64,000 bases of DNA from Bugula neritina (lineage: Eukaryota; Bryozoa; Gymnolaemata; Cheilostomatida; Bugulidae). This document shows, piece after piece, positions 26,322 to 40,270 of this stretch. Position 1 is the stretch's first letter; every line of letters starts with the position of its first letter. The notes under the pieces were generated by a model. That model made no database searches. It saw nothing but the letters and a program-made list of their open reading frames with translations, and was not told the DNA's origin. The translations under genes and the position numbers were made by a program. The DNA is taken from positions 3,957,128-4,021,127 of the forward strand of contig OZ037771.1 of NCBI GenBank assembly GCA_964035545.1. Reading direction: 5' to 3'.

Positions 26322-29300
26322 CTAGTAGTTGGAGTCTGGTACACTCAAACTATTGTTCCCCGTTGATAAGTTGAAAGTCTGCGTACATGATTTAGACATT
26401 TTTGGTGAACAGGAAGGACTACTATTTTTTCGGCCATTTAATATTCTGCCCTTCGTAGTCGGCGACCTGCAAAGTAATCGATGCCGTCAACAAACATCGA
26501 ATACAATAGAACGCTTAGTAATGAACAACAATCATTCCTAAACAGAGAATAGCAAAAGAGCATCAAAATTTAATTTTCTTTTTAATTTCAGATTTGTATT
26601 GAGATGAGAATGAGCAAGTGTTTCAGAGATTCGGCAAGACTGATAAGGAGCTTGTTCTTTTATCAAAAAGTTCAAGTCGTCTTTATTAGTAGCCAAGAGC
26701 AGTCATGATGTGAGTAGAAACATCATAGAGAGTTATAAAGGAAAACAGAAGTAGCAAATCAATAGTTACTAAAAGCTACAAATCGGGCAGCCATTAGTAG
26801 AATGACTGAAAAAAATCGCTACATTTTCAAGCAGTCGTAACCTAATTTAAAGTAATTAGGTGGATAAAAGATTTGAATTAATAGCGAGCGAGCGAGGGTA
26901 AAACAAAGAGAATTGAAAGTAAGTAAACGTTGCCGATTAACAAAAGCTGTTGGGCATCTCCATCTTTACTAGACTATGATTGGTGAAACTCTACTGCAAT
27001 ATTTATAACTTTTACAACTCTTACGTTAGCTAATAGTGACAGTCCTAATGAGTCTATAGTGTTAAGGGTTTTAGCACTATACAGACTTGTTTACATTAAA
27101 CCAAGTGGTTTAAAAGCTTCCAGTGAATAAACAAACACGGGAGTTGTGAAAATTACCAGACAGGTAAAAAGACCAAAGAAAAGCTAATAGTGCTAACTAT
27201 GCCATTTCTTTGCAGACTCACCCCCTAAAAGACTAAGTTGAAGTTCCGGTCTGAAATAAAGTTTAGTATATAATACATAACAGCCATTTTTCACAAGCTT
27301 CGTATTCAGAAAGACAGACACAGAGTAAGTTTTGCTCTAGAAATATTATATTTGCTAGTGAAGCTCCACAGACACTAAGTTTTTTTCAAGTAGTAGCTAC
27401 AATAGCTCTAACAAAATTAGTAAACTGTTGTTACTGGAGTTGTGGTCTTTGTTGCTACTGGAGTACAATATGGTGGTTGCTAAGGTAAAGATGGTGGTGT
27501 AAGGTTACCTGGCATACGTAGTCTCCCAGCTGTCTCCTTCTTTGGATTTGCAACATCTGGTGAACAATATCCAAAATCGGTTTCTGAACATTCTGCCTGT
27601 GAGACAGTACAGGAAGAAGTTCAGGGAGTGGTTTAGATACATCAGCGCTGTAACGGCAAAATCAGCAATTTCCATTCTAGCTCTGTCAAGAGCTGTTTCT
27701 TCCTCTTTCAGTCGCATCTGTAGCATAAAATGAGTGTAAGAATGTACGCTGGCTGAATCTACACTTACTTCTGCTTTTCCCTTATATTGTGAACGCTATT
27801 ATTTCATTTTTTATCTTCAAATTGCAACATAAGCCAAATCGAAAACATAGACATCTATTTTTACTGATAATATATTTCGCAATGAAAACTCTCAAATTTA
27901 TAGGGTTATACAAGCAAAACCTTTTTGATAGTTGGCAGCTACCAAACGTCAAAGTATATTTCATAAATATTCATATATAAGTAAACAGTTAGAAATATTT
28001 AGTAGCACCACATTTTTTACAGCATCCATTAGCAGAAACATTATAATTTCTTGAGCCCATTAACATTATTTTAAACTATCTAGAATTCATTACCTAAGTT
28101 CATGACGGTTTTAAAAACTTTTTATTAAATTGTTGAAAATAAGCAGTAAACATACATTTTCCACTCCGGTAAAAGCCAGTGATGGCAGAGTTGTGATGAG
28201 AAAGAATATCGTGACTGGTAAGAGCATCAGGGTTTTGTGGCTTACTAAAACACAAAAAGGTCATTTAGACATCTATATATATTGTAGATAACTTCATCAC
28301 GCATAAAATATATCTGTACTTATAAAACATTTGCCAACTTCAGTTATGTTGTACATATAAACGAGAACCGAAAATAAAATTAACATACCATTTGAATGTT
28401 TAGTAACGTTTTTAACATCAGTGCTATGCCCATTTCTAACTGTCGTACACCGCCTATAATCTTTGTCCCGTTTCCGTAGACGAAGAAATATGGCTACGTT
28501 CATCACAAGCATTGATATGAACGGCACAAGGCTATAGTCTACCATTGCTAAATATGTTTGGACATTATTTTCGTAGAACCATTGAGATTGAGCATTTGGA
28601 TACCCACAAGTGAGTGTTTTGTTAACACCATCTTCTGTTACATGTTGAATACCTACAAAGAGAAGATAACACCGAATTATAAATAGCTGTCTATGTTACA
28701 TATGAAGTTGAGGACAACGTATAGCTTATTATCGATTCAAAGAGAAGGCAACTCTCACTTGAAAATGCTGCAAGTTATTATGAGGTATACAGGGCAACTA
28801 GATTTAAAGTTGGGATATTTTATTGTAATTTACTGAATAAAAGGAGGAGATAACACTAAATTGCATTGGTGTGTAGTCAATAACAAAATAATTTATAATA
28901 CACAGCTCACAATTTATTAAAATTTAAAAATGTCATTTATTCGCTGTTCAATTATAAATTTGTTCTATTCATCAGTACAAATTGTCAAGACAGGATCACA
29001 CTGAATAGTACAGTACATTATAAACTATTTAACAACATAGATTGCTGTTATTTGTGTGCATTTTAGGCATGTTTATGAATGTTTTCCAGTAAACTATTTT
29101 AACATGATGATAGTTTGCATAATCAAATATGCTTAGCAGTTTTCTTCCTCTGATAACTTTATAGCTTCATGCATAGTACTAATTTCTTTACAATATAACA
29201 TTTATAGCACAGAGACTACGTGATTCTAGTCCATGTTTTTGACAAAATGACAAAGTCCAGATTAAAATAAACTTTTGAAATTTGTTGACGACCAGATTTA

Positions 29301-32300
29301 AAGATGACAGCCCCTTTTTCCTCCTTCTCACAATACTTCATGAAAGGAAGAATAATAAAAACAGCATACACACGTCACATAGCTATAATCAGTGTTACAT
29401 CATCTTCCCAAATTAGTTAGACATAAAGAGATACATTTTTGCTCAAGTGTGAAATCTGTGTAACAGATTAAATGCAATATCTTGCACACGTATCTATTAT
29501 TATAATCAGTGAGAACAGCTACACCATATTATGTTGATATTGCTAGTCTCATATATATACTATGTTTATTCTTATTTATATCTTCACTAAAAATCAATAG
29601 CAAGTTAATGTATAGTTGACAGCAATTAACTAATCAATAAGTACTGTGTTTTTGTTTTATTGTAATTAGTTCATCTGATATCCAACAGGATACTTAATTC
29701 TATTTCTAAATCATGTGACTAATTTGCTCTGCTCATCAAATTACTTGGTGTTGGTGAAACTATCCCACACAGATTCAAAACGAGTAAAATATTCCAAAAT
29801 AGATCTTATATTATCTGTTCAAAATTATTTGATATTCCCTCTCAGTAAATTTTTCTTCAGCAGTTATCGAATTTAATAAAATTAAACATAACCAAAACAT
29901 TTTGTTTGTTGTAATTATTTTTTTGGCAAGCCAAAAATGCTTAACTTAAAATTTCAAAATTTAGAGTAGTATTAAATATTGTTACTATAGTTACTTGCAG
30001 TAAAAATGTTTGTTTCATTATTTTAGTAGACAATTCTACAAATTATTTTTAGGCATCCTTTTAGAGGCTGCCATTTTTTGCGACTCCAAAAGCTGGAAAT
30101 TACAATACAAAAGAATCTAAAGAATGAGAACACCATAGTAATTAATGGCGTGGGAAATTTGCTCTTTCTACCTATATAATATGATAATCTATGATAATTG
30201 ACAGGTTGTGAACTCTAGCTACAAACTATTGCATGAAAACCCCTAGAAAGCTACTAGTGAATTATTAATGTCAGTATAGTACAGTAGTGTGTTTTTGTCA
30301 TATGCTTTATCAAAGACTCAGACTAATGCTCTCCCCTTTGGTCTAATCTCTGGCAATCTTTATCAAATAAACAGCTTGGAGATTTTGCCAGTCTAAATTT
30401 GTTGAGCTGGTCATTGCAACTCATATTCATGAGAGAAAAGGTTTAACAGTTACTATTGCCACTAGCTATAGAAAGTATTAGCTGCCATATGCAAACATTG
30501 CTTAAATCTCTAGGGAAGTAATATGCAGCATTACACTCATAATCTATTAGTTAGCAGATACAGTATATAAATATTTGCAAAGACAAGCCACATTTCTTGT
30601 GCATATACTGGCTTTCTACACTATAGTATTGATACTCAAAACTAGCAAGTTTATAGTCACTATCCCTGTGAGAAACCCCTGTTGGAAAGAATTTTTTATT
30701 AAATTGGGCTAAGGACTTATTCAGATAGGCACAGAAGTAATTATGACTGGATGGTTTTCTTAACATCCTTTTGTAAGGGTTTGAACTCATGACTTTGTGT
30801 TTACTAAGCAAATGCTCTAACCCCTAGACCACAGCTGCTCCCTATAGTGTTGATGTATATCTCTATAAATTATCTAACTTCTACACTATAGTGTTGATGT
30901 ATTTCTCTATAAATTATAAATTCGTCCTCAGCTTCTATCTGTCTAAGCATAAAGTTATTTTTAACAATGTCAGACAATATTTTCAGGCACTACAGTCTAC
31001 GCTCATAGTCAGTACTGAAGGAAAACATAGCCTTACCTCTTGTGTAGAATATGTGGAAGTTCCAACCAAACTGTACAACTGTGATTATCACAATGATTAA
31101 CCTTGTTCTGTTTAGACTCTTGGACTTCATAGATCTGTAAGTAGGGCAGACACATCTTGTAATACAGTTTAATAATATAACAGCTACACTGATATATGTA
31201 ACTTTTATTATCAATTTTCTTAAAACTTAAAAACTTATTTCATAATACAAATTCAGAAGTATTATAAAGTACATAAAATCACTTTCCTCATTTCAAAACT
31301 GCAATACTTTTGATTACATTTGTGTAAATGTTAGAAATGTTCTTCAATAAAAAAGTTATTATTATCAAATTTAGGAAAAATCTTCTTTGTCCCTGCTGTT
31401 GGTTTTTTAATTACTGATGATTTTCACATCCATGAATCTATTCTCTTCTCAGGTGTATTAATTACTTCTGAAATCATCATGATACTGCATTCTAGTTAGT
31501 AGCAAATAAAACCAAGTAAGGAGCAGTAAAAAGGTTTGTAGCTTGAAACTAGTTTCAGAAACAGTGAAATAAATAAAACAGTTACTTGCAGCAAAATTTT
31601 GCTTAATAATAAATAACCTTTTACTTGCCTGTGATGTAAGTGTATGTATTACTATATTTAGTATTTATTTATTTCAGAACTGACCTCGTTGGTGCATAGA
31701 TAGATAGAGTTCTCTCCAAGGTCACAGCAGTAAGCAACCATACAGAGGTGTTGAAAGACCCATATAGAAGTATTCTTTGTAACCAGCATATGGACACATG
31801 TACGTATCTAATGTCTATCTACAAAATGCTATATTATGTATAAATTATATAATAATTGTATGTACGCATATTATGCAGATTGAGATAGGATATAAATGTA
31901 AATGAAACAGCAGGCAGGCATAGTAAACTGTACTTCACAACTCTGCATTTAGAAATCAATTTCAGACTAGTGAAAGATGAAAAAACTTCATGTTAAATAT
32001 TTCAATGATTTATTGTAAATATGCAAGACAGATTTTTAACAAAAAGGAGTAAATGAAATTGGCCTTTTGATATATTATACTCAAAAGAAATTTAAAATAG
32101 AAAATAAAGAAATCATATTAAAGAAACTTGTCAAATTATTTCCTGCTTCTTATAAACTATTAATACAACAAATGCTATGATTAGCTGACTCACTTACAAC
32201 AAATGCTATGATTGGCCGACTCACTTACAACAAATGCTATGATTGGCCGACTCACTTACAACAAATGCTATGATTGGCCTACTCACTTCAAATGCATTTT

Positions 32301-35300
32301 TTATAAAATGTCGAGTCAGGCCGACCCAGATGCCGAGCAGATCAAATATGGACATGCAGAACAAGTAGCAGCCGAATGACGTGTTCCGAAGTTTCTTCTC
32401 TGACATGATGAGCATGATGAAGATATTACCCAAAGTTCCCAGCAGGAGTATTATGGGAGAAGAGTAAATCCATAGTTTCCTGAAGCAAAAAATGACACTT
32501 TAAGCATGTTTAAACATGTCTTCTAATAAAATATTCTAGCGCAAAACTAATGAATATTTATTTTTACAATTATAGTAAATCAAACTTTGAACCTAATTTA
32601 GTATCTGACAAAAAGAAAATTACTGGAAAGAAATTAAATTATCCACTCAAAGGTTATATGTGTTATTAAGACACATATTTGGCAACTAAGAAATTGCAAA
32701 ATAAGTTTTCAGAACGTTAAAGTCTGGATGGAAATAAAAGAAGATAACAAACATGGAAGAATAATGAAATTTAGTGATATAGAGTGCATGGAGATAAGCA
32801 GTGTAAGAAGACACAACTAGCCCATCAAGATCAATGCAAGCTGCGGCAGCAGCAGTAGTGGCAGCATAACAGGTACCTTGTCAGATAAAGCAATACTATC
32901 TTTGAACTTTATTTCCACTGTGTTATTCAGAATTGTTATAAAGTAACTTAATGTTATAACTCTCAACATGGCATATTGTTATTTTAAAAGTGCCAGTTCG
33001 TGGGAAGAGTAAACAAGAATGTCATAACATTCATATTCTCATTATCTCCCATTAGAATGTAGTTATAGACTAAGAGTACAGCAGCACATGCTTCCTCCTG
33101 CCAGAAACCTGTTTATGACAGATATTGAAGGTGTCTACTGTTTCTCATCAGAAAAGTGTATGTTTTATTTAACAATAATTACTGCTGTATAACTTGTTTT
33201 TGAATGCAGCTTAATTGTAGTAGCATGGTCATACATGATTACATGTATAGGATAACTAGGGTATATGTTGCAGCATTTCCATAGTGTGATTATCAAATTT
33301 AACTAAAGCCATGAACATATGTATACCAAATGCAATGTTTGATAAAAGTTTGTTTTTGCAAAGTTTTTCAAAATTTTCAACATGTAATTTGCTCTATTAG
33401 GTTTCATCAGTGGCTACTTTTAAAAAATATTTATTTCCCATCAAAATAGTATTGCAGCCTAAAACTAAATATACAAACCTGTGCAAAATTAATATTTGAC
33501 TTGTGAACCAAAAAGTAGTTAATTGTAAACTTTCACAAACTGATTATTTAAAAGCTTATTATTTAATTATCTAAAATTATTTATTTATTATTTAAATTAA
33601 TTTTGGTAGGAATGTTTTATCATTAGAAGTTGGGCAGTTTGAAATTTATAAATAAATTAATTTAAAACATAATCATTAAGATTAAATTTATATCAGCTAA
33701 GCTAATGAGCAGGTATTAGTAGTCCCAGATTGGTTTCTGGGACAAAAATACTTTATTACTATAAACTGAGGACACTGCAGTAGGCTAACTTTTATATTTT
33801 AACAATGCAGTGAGTCTCAAACTAAAGAGAGTTTCTCAAATCATTAATTTATCATAATCAATATATTTTTGTTTGTCTGCGAAGGTGAGACGTGAATCAT
33901 TCTTGTAACAACAGGCAAACAGGAAATTAACAACCATAAGATGCAGAGGTAATTATGACCAGAGGTAATTATGCAGCATTTGATAAGATTTAACCCACCT
34001 GCACAAATTTCTAATACTCAAAACCCAAAGGGTAATTTTATTCTCTTTTTAATGTTAACAGCTTATCACTCCATATTACCCAGCAGTGTCCTGGGAAAAT
34101 AGTCTATGCAGTTCGGATTAAATGAATAAGCCGCCAACACATAGTTATGCATTATTTACACGCAGGTACACCAGAACTCATGTTTTATACCAATCTTGTC
34201 TAGCAATCATTTTTCTCCTGCTGAAATTTACTATTTAAAGTTTGCTCATATTCAAAACTTTTCAAGTATATTTTTCAAATAAAGGGTTCTTTTTTAGAAT
34301 TATCTAATGGTATAATATTATATACTCTCATATAGTAATTTAATCAACTGTTAATAATTTAAGTTGAAGAGAAAAACATAAACTTAAAATTTGATTCAGA
34401 ATAACCTAATTTTCTATAAAAGCATAAAAATACACCGAGTGCAAATAATTATGAGAGAGACCCTGAAATAGCAGCGGCAGCAGCAGCATTTCCGTCACTT
34501 TGATACTGTTATATATAATACTAATATGTCGGCACAAACTTGTGCCATTCAAAAAATACCAATAGCTTTCTCTGATATAGGTGGAATATTACTTAAATAA
34601 TATTAAATAACATTAAAAATTCTTCTAATGCAACCCTCTGACTAAAACCTATTAAAACTCCATTCAATGTGTGTTATATAATAGTATAGTATATAATAAA
34701 CAACATGTTAAGTGAAAATGATTTTCAGAAAACCCAGTTTAACTCTTTGGAAAGTGTCAGCAATGCATATATACATTATACATCCTGCTATATCGCAATG
34801 TAAATAGGTTAACGAGCTGGGTATATGTAACATTATATATATTATGGTTCTTCTTCATTCAGATGATTGCTTTAAAATGGATACTTCATTTGCAATATGA
34901 GGCATAAAACCTACTCTCATTTGCCACTCTAATGCTGAAGTAATTAGATTATAACTGATGTAAAGGTACTCTTACTAATAAGACAATTACATAACTTCAG
35001 CTAACCAGGTGATTGACTTGTTTAGATAATAAAAGTCATTTAGAAGCAAACGATTAAGACATAAGTGCATCGGCACCACCAACTCTCATTCACAAGAATT
35101 GGATAAGCTTTATTATTTATTATTTATTATTACAATGCTCTTTCCATATCTCATATATCTATTTCTCACAAAATTCCATAGGTCATGAGAAGGGCTGTTT
35201 TGTGATTTGTGTATATGTACAACATGGCTGAATTTAGTAATTTAAATATGGTACTCTACTATGTCACGAATTGAGGTTTTGTACCCACAGCTTAGTAAGA

Positions 35301-37136
35301 TTCGGAGAGAGCATGGTATTAGAAATAAAATTCTTTGACTGTATTTATTACACATATGTCTAGCTAAAAGACAGCTAGTTACACATTATCCAAGTTGCAT
35401 CTTCAGAATATCTGCTGGTAGATGTCTCAGTTGTGAGTGATTTATTAAACCAGATTAGCCATATATTTGACATAACTCTATATAGCTGCTGTATTACATG
35501 ACACCAAATTACACTGCAATGCTAATAAGCTGTATTCTGTCAGGTAAAATTAAATTTGATTGCTAGAAGGGCAGCAAGTTATGTTTTTACAAGACTTTCA
35601 ACCTACACCCCAAACCAAAATTTAATAATAAAATTAAAGAACTTAGGCTATCTCAATTTCTGCACTTTTCAGTTTATTTGTGCCATAACACCAAGGTTCA
35701 GCTCAAGCAAACAGTCAAAGAGTAGGTTTGAGGTACTAGCATTACTGCGTCAGTCAAAGTACACTGATTAGGAGATAAACAGGAAAATATTGCTAGACAA
35801 ATAATCATTGTTTAGTCAGTGTGTGTTTAAGAGGTAGGGCTAGTAGATGTTTCAGTGATAATCTTTTTAGGATTAAATTAACTTCTAGCATTTATAACCA
35901 TTTTATGCAGATTATACTATCACTAAATTCTTTCTTCAGTGATTCTATTGTGTTAAACAGACAATAATTTTATCAATTGATTGAATGATTGCATAACTCC
36001 TACTCAAATAACATATAGAGCCTTGTAGAGTACTTTAAATACTTGATGATGTTGATGTACCTATAGATATGGGAATAGTAGCTGACTTTTAAAGTTTATT
36101 TTTATCTGGTAATGGCTAATTAATTCTCCAGCATTGAGTAGTTAGCATTGTTTAAGGGGTATTATATGACTTGGACTTTACATAAACTAAAGAAGATAAT
36201 AATATTCTAGTGAATTTATAAATCCATACTATATTTCCCATTAGATTTATATCACTTGATATTTGTTTATAATTAGCATACCTCTTTTCTGTAATCTCAG
36301 ACATATAGACAGGTAAATATTTTGGTGTTGCTGTAATTCTAACCAGATGAGGGTACCAAGTGATCCAGTATTAATATAATATAATAGACTGAGACTTCTA
36401 GAGTTACTATATGCAAGCAGCTGCAAGATCTCAGTCAGTGTTTTAGAAAAATCAGAGGCTTTCTAATCTCACAGAAGAGATCATACATTGAACTAAATTC
36501 ATATATTGGGAGTTTAAAAACCTAAGCTACTGAAATTCTTTATTCTCAAAAGATTTCTATCCTATAAAAATGTTTACCTTTCACAAAAGTATATGAGTAC
36601 CAAATGAAATATAAACTTAAAACCGAAGCAGTTTTTTTCAGCTTTCAAAGATCTCTGCTAGAAACAGCAGCTTGCAGTTATTTTAGTGACTGAAGAGGTT
36701 GTGGGTTTTTAATCTTGTTTTAAGGTAATACTCAACAGCAAACAACAAACTCCCCATTGCCAAAGTTTGTTTAATATTTTTGATGCATTTAACAAAGAGC
36801 AGATAAGTTTAAAGCTGCGTTGGAGTAAAATAAGAACTAAGGAGGCTGGAAATAAACGGTAGAGACTGTGAAAAGAGAGAAAATAGATAGCTTAACTTAG
36901 GAGCGAGTAAAAAGATAGTGAAAAAAGACAATGAGAGAAAAGAAGCATCGAGCTATAAGAATAGAATTCAGTAATAGGCCAACCATAATAACTGTAAACA
37001 CTTACCTTGCTAGATCACACTCCGTATAGTTTAGAGAGCATTGTATTGCAGTTACAGAGTTGCCTACCAGGTCAACCGAAACTTCTGTAGTGTTTTGAAT
37101 ATTTGTTAAACTGAGATTAGTAAAGTTGGACATCAT
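26322..37136 (-). CDS. class A (rhodopsin-like) neuropeptide-type GPCR
   Basis: Exons: 37136-37006, 32479-32287, 31818-31685, 31134-31037, 28652-28389, 28244-28156, 27717-27509, 26466-26322. All phases agree, giving 420 aa across 10.8 kb. The N-terminus has N-glycosylation sequons at residues 4, 7, 15 and 36. TM1 has the GN pair (GTLGNIFIML). TM2 contains SIFDLLGIWVGL. Cys119 opens TM3, and the DRY box is LERT (143-145). TM4 is LIIVIITVVQFGWN. ECL2 holds the partner Cys (LTCGYP). TM5 is VPFISMLVMNVAIF, TM6 VTIFFLITTLPSLA, and TM7 has NFFLY in place of NPxxY (336-340). The C-tail is Ser/Asn-rich. The pattern resembles protostome FMRFamide/myosuppressin-type peptide receptors. The ligand cannot be told from sequence. 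Confidence 0.9.
30634..30841 (-). mobile_element. tRNA-derived SINE with target-site duplication
   Basis: Read on the minus strand the element starts GGGAGCAGCTGTGGTCTAGG. It has a pol III A box (TGGTCTAGGGG) and, about 40 nt on, a B box (GAGTTCAAACC), followed by ~130 bp of unrelated body. It is flanked by near-identical 13-bp repeats, ctatagtattgat at 30621-30633 and ctatagtgttgat at 30842-30854, which look like a target-site duplication. It lies in a GPCR intron in the same orientation as the gene. The right flank is itself part of a 44-bp two-copy duplication (30842-30925). Confidence 0.7.
32171..32295 (-). repeat. 31-bp tandem repeat carrying the GPCR exon-2 splice donor
   Basis: On the minus strand the exon end GCATTTGAA|gtgagt is followed by three 31-bp copies, each with CATTTGTT|gtaagtgag, and a decayed fourth. 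Candidate donors therefore begin at 32286, 32259, 32228 and 32197. The unit includes the last eight exon bases, so this is a tandem copy of an exon-intron border. Confidence 0.9.
32480..37005 (-). other. first coding intron of the GPCR gene (4.5 kb)
   Basis: This is non-coding AT-rich sequence with only minor GCAGCA and TTATTATTTATT simple tracts (near 32840, 34475 and 35105). No nested gene or recognisable repeat was found by reading it. Confidence 0.5.
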
Positions 37137-39930
37137 TTTCACTTCAAAAAATCTTCTTTATATAAACACGAATATATAATCCACATCCCTGTTAGCTGAA
37201 AGTTATGTACGCCTCTCCGAATCTTCAGTGAGTAAACTGTTACCTTTTATCTCTGCAATGCAAACTAGGAACTTTATCAAGTTGACCACCACTTTGATCA
37301 GCTGTGTATAGAGTATTGATGTACAAATACCACGATATTACAAGACCAGATACCAATTGACTGAGTAAGAACTAGCATCTCCATGGTAATGTTGCTATTG
37401 TCTAGTAAAACCACCCATTATCTGACAACTATTGGCACATGACGCGATACCACGAGTGGATCGTATGCCAACTCTAATTGGCTAATTTCAGCGGTACTTT
37501 AAAATACACTCTTACAATACTAGGAAGTTATTTGCTTACGTACGGAGTGAAGTATCGTTGTTGTTTTCCACACAACGTACAGTTGCATTAGCAATTAGGG
37601 TTTGCCACTAAAGTCTAAAATTATCCTCTGTTGACAAATTCTATTAACAAAACACAGCTTGGCTAAATTGTTTAGGCAATAAAAAATATATTTAATTGTG
37701 TAAACCAAGTTAAGTTCAGTGTTGTCAAGGAGTAAGTATCGCTATGTAGATCTGATTATAAAAACCAAAATAGATTTATGTATTATGACTAAATTTGATC
37801 TATATTTGGTTAGTATTTAAGCAGTTACCATATGCAAATGCAAAACTGTTTTTCGAGCGATTCATCTCTATATCTTTAGAATCTAGACCGAAAATATCTT
37901 CAACAGCTTCAACTTTAAACATTTTCACGCTTGACCCAATCTTTAAAATTTAATTTTGAGTCATCAATACTGCCCATGCATATCTGTTTCATTGTATGAA
38001 TAAACTATTAATAGTGAAATGAACGTATGTGTATAAATAAGGTAGTTATAGTTCTACTACAGTAGTTCTATTCTGGAGATGATCGAGTTACGGAATGACA
38101 CATGCTCCATTAATTAATACCAGTCACCTGTTTATGGCTGTTACATCTTTAATATAGGAAATCATTCGGTTCTTTCACTGAGCTATGTTATGTATACACC
38201 TAGTGAACATGCATCTGGTATGCAGTTACTGTATGGCTTACAATATATACATGCCTATAGCAAATTTGCATCATACTTTACTGAATAATTAGTAAACCAT
38301 GAAACTTTTACAAAGTCCCTTTTCCTAGTGTTTGGGGAAGTCAACATATTGAGTAACATCAAAGTCTATAATCGTGACTCAGAACAACATAAATCACTTC
38401 AAAGATCACCGAAGAGAAACTACAAAGTTGTAAGGTCATGTCAGCTAGGTTTAGTTCAGTCAAGTCAAAACCTGTAGATCCATTTAATATGGTAGCAAAG
38501 ATCTTAAGGTTTCATCAATATATTGTCTTCGTAACACACTAACATATACACTCTCTGTCAACTGCTTTCCACAAATTCTAGTTCACAGGCTACAGGCTTG
38601 AGAGTTATCACATCTATGTAATTATCAAGTACTAGCACAGAAAGAAGCACTAACTATAATTAACTTGCTTTTAATTTCTATAGCCTATCAATATTAATAT
38701 TAGATTATTGAGTGCTAAAAGTGACATAACAAGTGTCTACAGCAATAGCTTTTGCTATAGAACAGGTATTCAAATATCCTGTAAATAGAAATGATAATGG
38801 AATAATCCTAAAAGCATTACTTAGATTCACTACAAATCTAGATAAGCTAGTTGGTAGAATACTTTTCAACTTAATGGCAGTTTTCACCGCTGATTGCACT
38901 GCTTTAAATTTCTCAGTCAAAAATATTTACTTCCCTAGCCTTAAGATACTTAGCTATATCTAAAAATAAACATTAGTTTGGATAATTGTTGATATAGTAT
39001 GATGCAGTCCTTTATAATGTTGACATGTACTATTTTAAGCAGGTGAAAATCAATTCTCTGAATTATTTTTAAATCTGTTTAAAGGCCAAACGATGTACAT
39101 TAAGTCAAACATGTGAATAAGTAATAAGCGTTTCAATTGTTTCTGTTTTCCTTACTCTATTTTCACATCCTCTCTTTTGAAATATGGAGTGTATTGCGCT
39201 GTAGCTGTTGTAAAGACACAATTAGGCAATGTTAGAAATTATGACACATTTATATCAAAGTTGACAAGTAATATTAATCAAGCAGTTAATAGCTTTTCTT
39301 ACAATTTCCATATTTTATGAGTCAGAATAGAGTATACGGACAAGTTGACTAGTAATTTAGTCGAAGTGATTGAGATGAGAGACCGTATGCAGCTAGTTAT
39401 GAGGAAGTAGCAGAGGTTATGTTATTGTAAACATATACTAATACTGTCATCACTGAAATAGTTTATTAGAGGAGCTTCTTTACTTTTCCTTCAGTCAGAA
39501 GTGAGAGTTATTTGATGCGGGCTCAAGTATATGACAAGATTTAACAGCTGTGTACTATAATGAATGTGAGAGCTCAACAAACAGATTACTCCTTTTGTGT
39601 AGCTAAACAAAAACTCTAAGTAGATGCCATTCCGGTTGGTTTTATAAACCAGCCTCACTTTGAACTGCTTGTATGGCAGTTCACGGTGGTTAGACAGTAA
39701 TTTGTCAATTGTTTAAATTCTAAGGCCAGTATTAGGGCACCTTTTGTTAGGGGATAATTTTAGCTTTTCTCACACTGTGCTTAAATTTTTAGTTAGTCAA
39801 GTGAGTCAAAACTTTTTCCCTCCTTACTTGTTGAAATATTTACATAATTAAAGTTTTAACTATGTGCTCCATTGGTAGAAATGTTAGTTTTTTTATTCAC
39901 CACCATAATACTCTGAAACAGCTGCTGTAC

Positions 39931-40270
39931 AAAGTGTGTGTGTTGTGTGTGTTGTGTTAATGTGTGTGAGTGTGTTGTGTGTGTGTGTGTGTGTGTGTCG
40001 TGTGTCGTGTGTCGTGTGTGTGTGTGTGTGTGGTATGCATTCTGTGTGTGTTGTGTGTGCACTGTGCTGTGTGTGCGTTTTGTGTGTGCGTTTTGTGTGT
40101 GCGTTTTGTGTGTGCGTTTTGTGTGTGCGTTTTGTGTGTGTGTTTTGTGTGTGTGTTTTGTGAATGTGTTTTGTGTGTGAGTGTGTGCTGTGTGTGTGCC
40201 ATGTGTGCATTTTATGTGTGTGTTTTGTGTGTGTGTGTTTTGTGTGTGTGTTTTGTGTGTGCATGTTGCG
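39931..40270 (+). repeat. TG-rich microsatellite with a ~15-bp gtgcgttttgtgt superunit
   Basis: The tract is mostly (TG)n broken at regular intervals into units like gtgtgtgcgttttgt, at least five in a row near 40070-40140. Open frames on both strands here (Cys/Val-rich or His/Thr-rich) are repeat artefacts. Confidence 0.95.

Noticed and set aside
30551-30811. Minus-strand 86-codon open frame
   Set aside because: It lies within the tRNA-derived SINE and its flank; no coding signature.
31135-31214. Apparent TM3-like segment (ISVAVILLNCITRCVCP) in front of the GPCR exon at 31134
   Set aside because: The true TM3 is in exon 31818-31685 (WLLTAVTLERTLSI), which joins 31134 in phase. The segment is intron sequence that happens to be hydrophobic.
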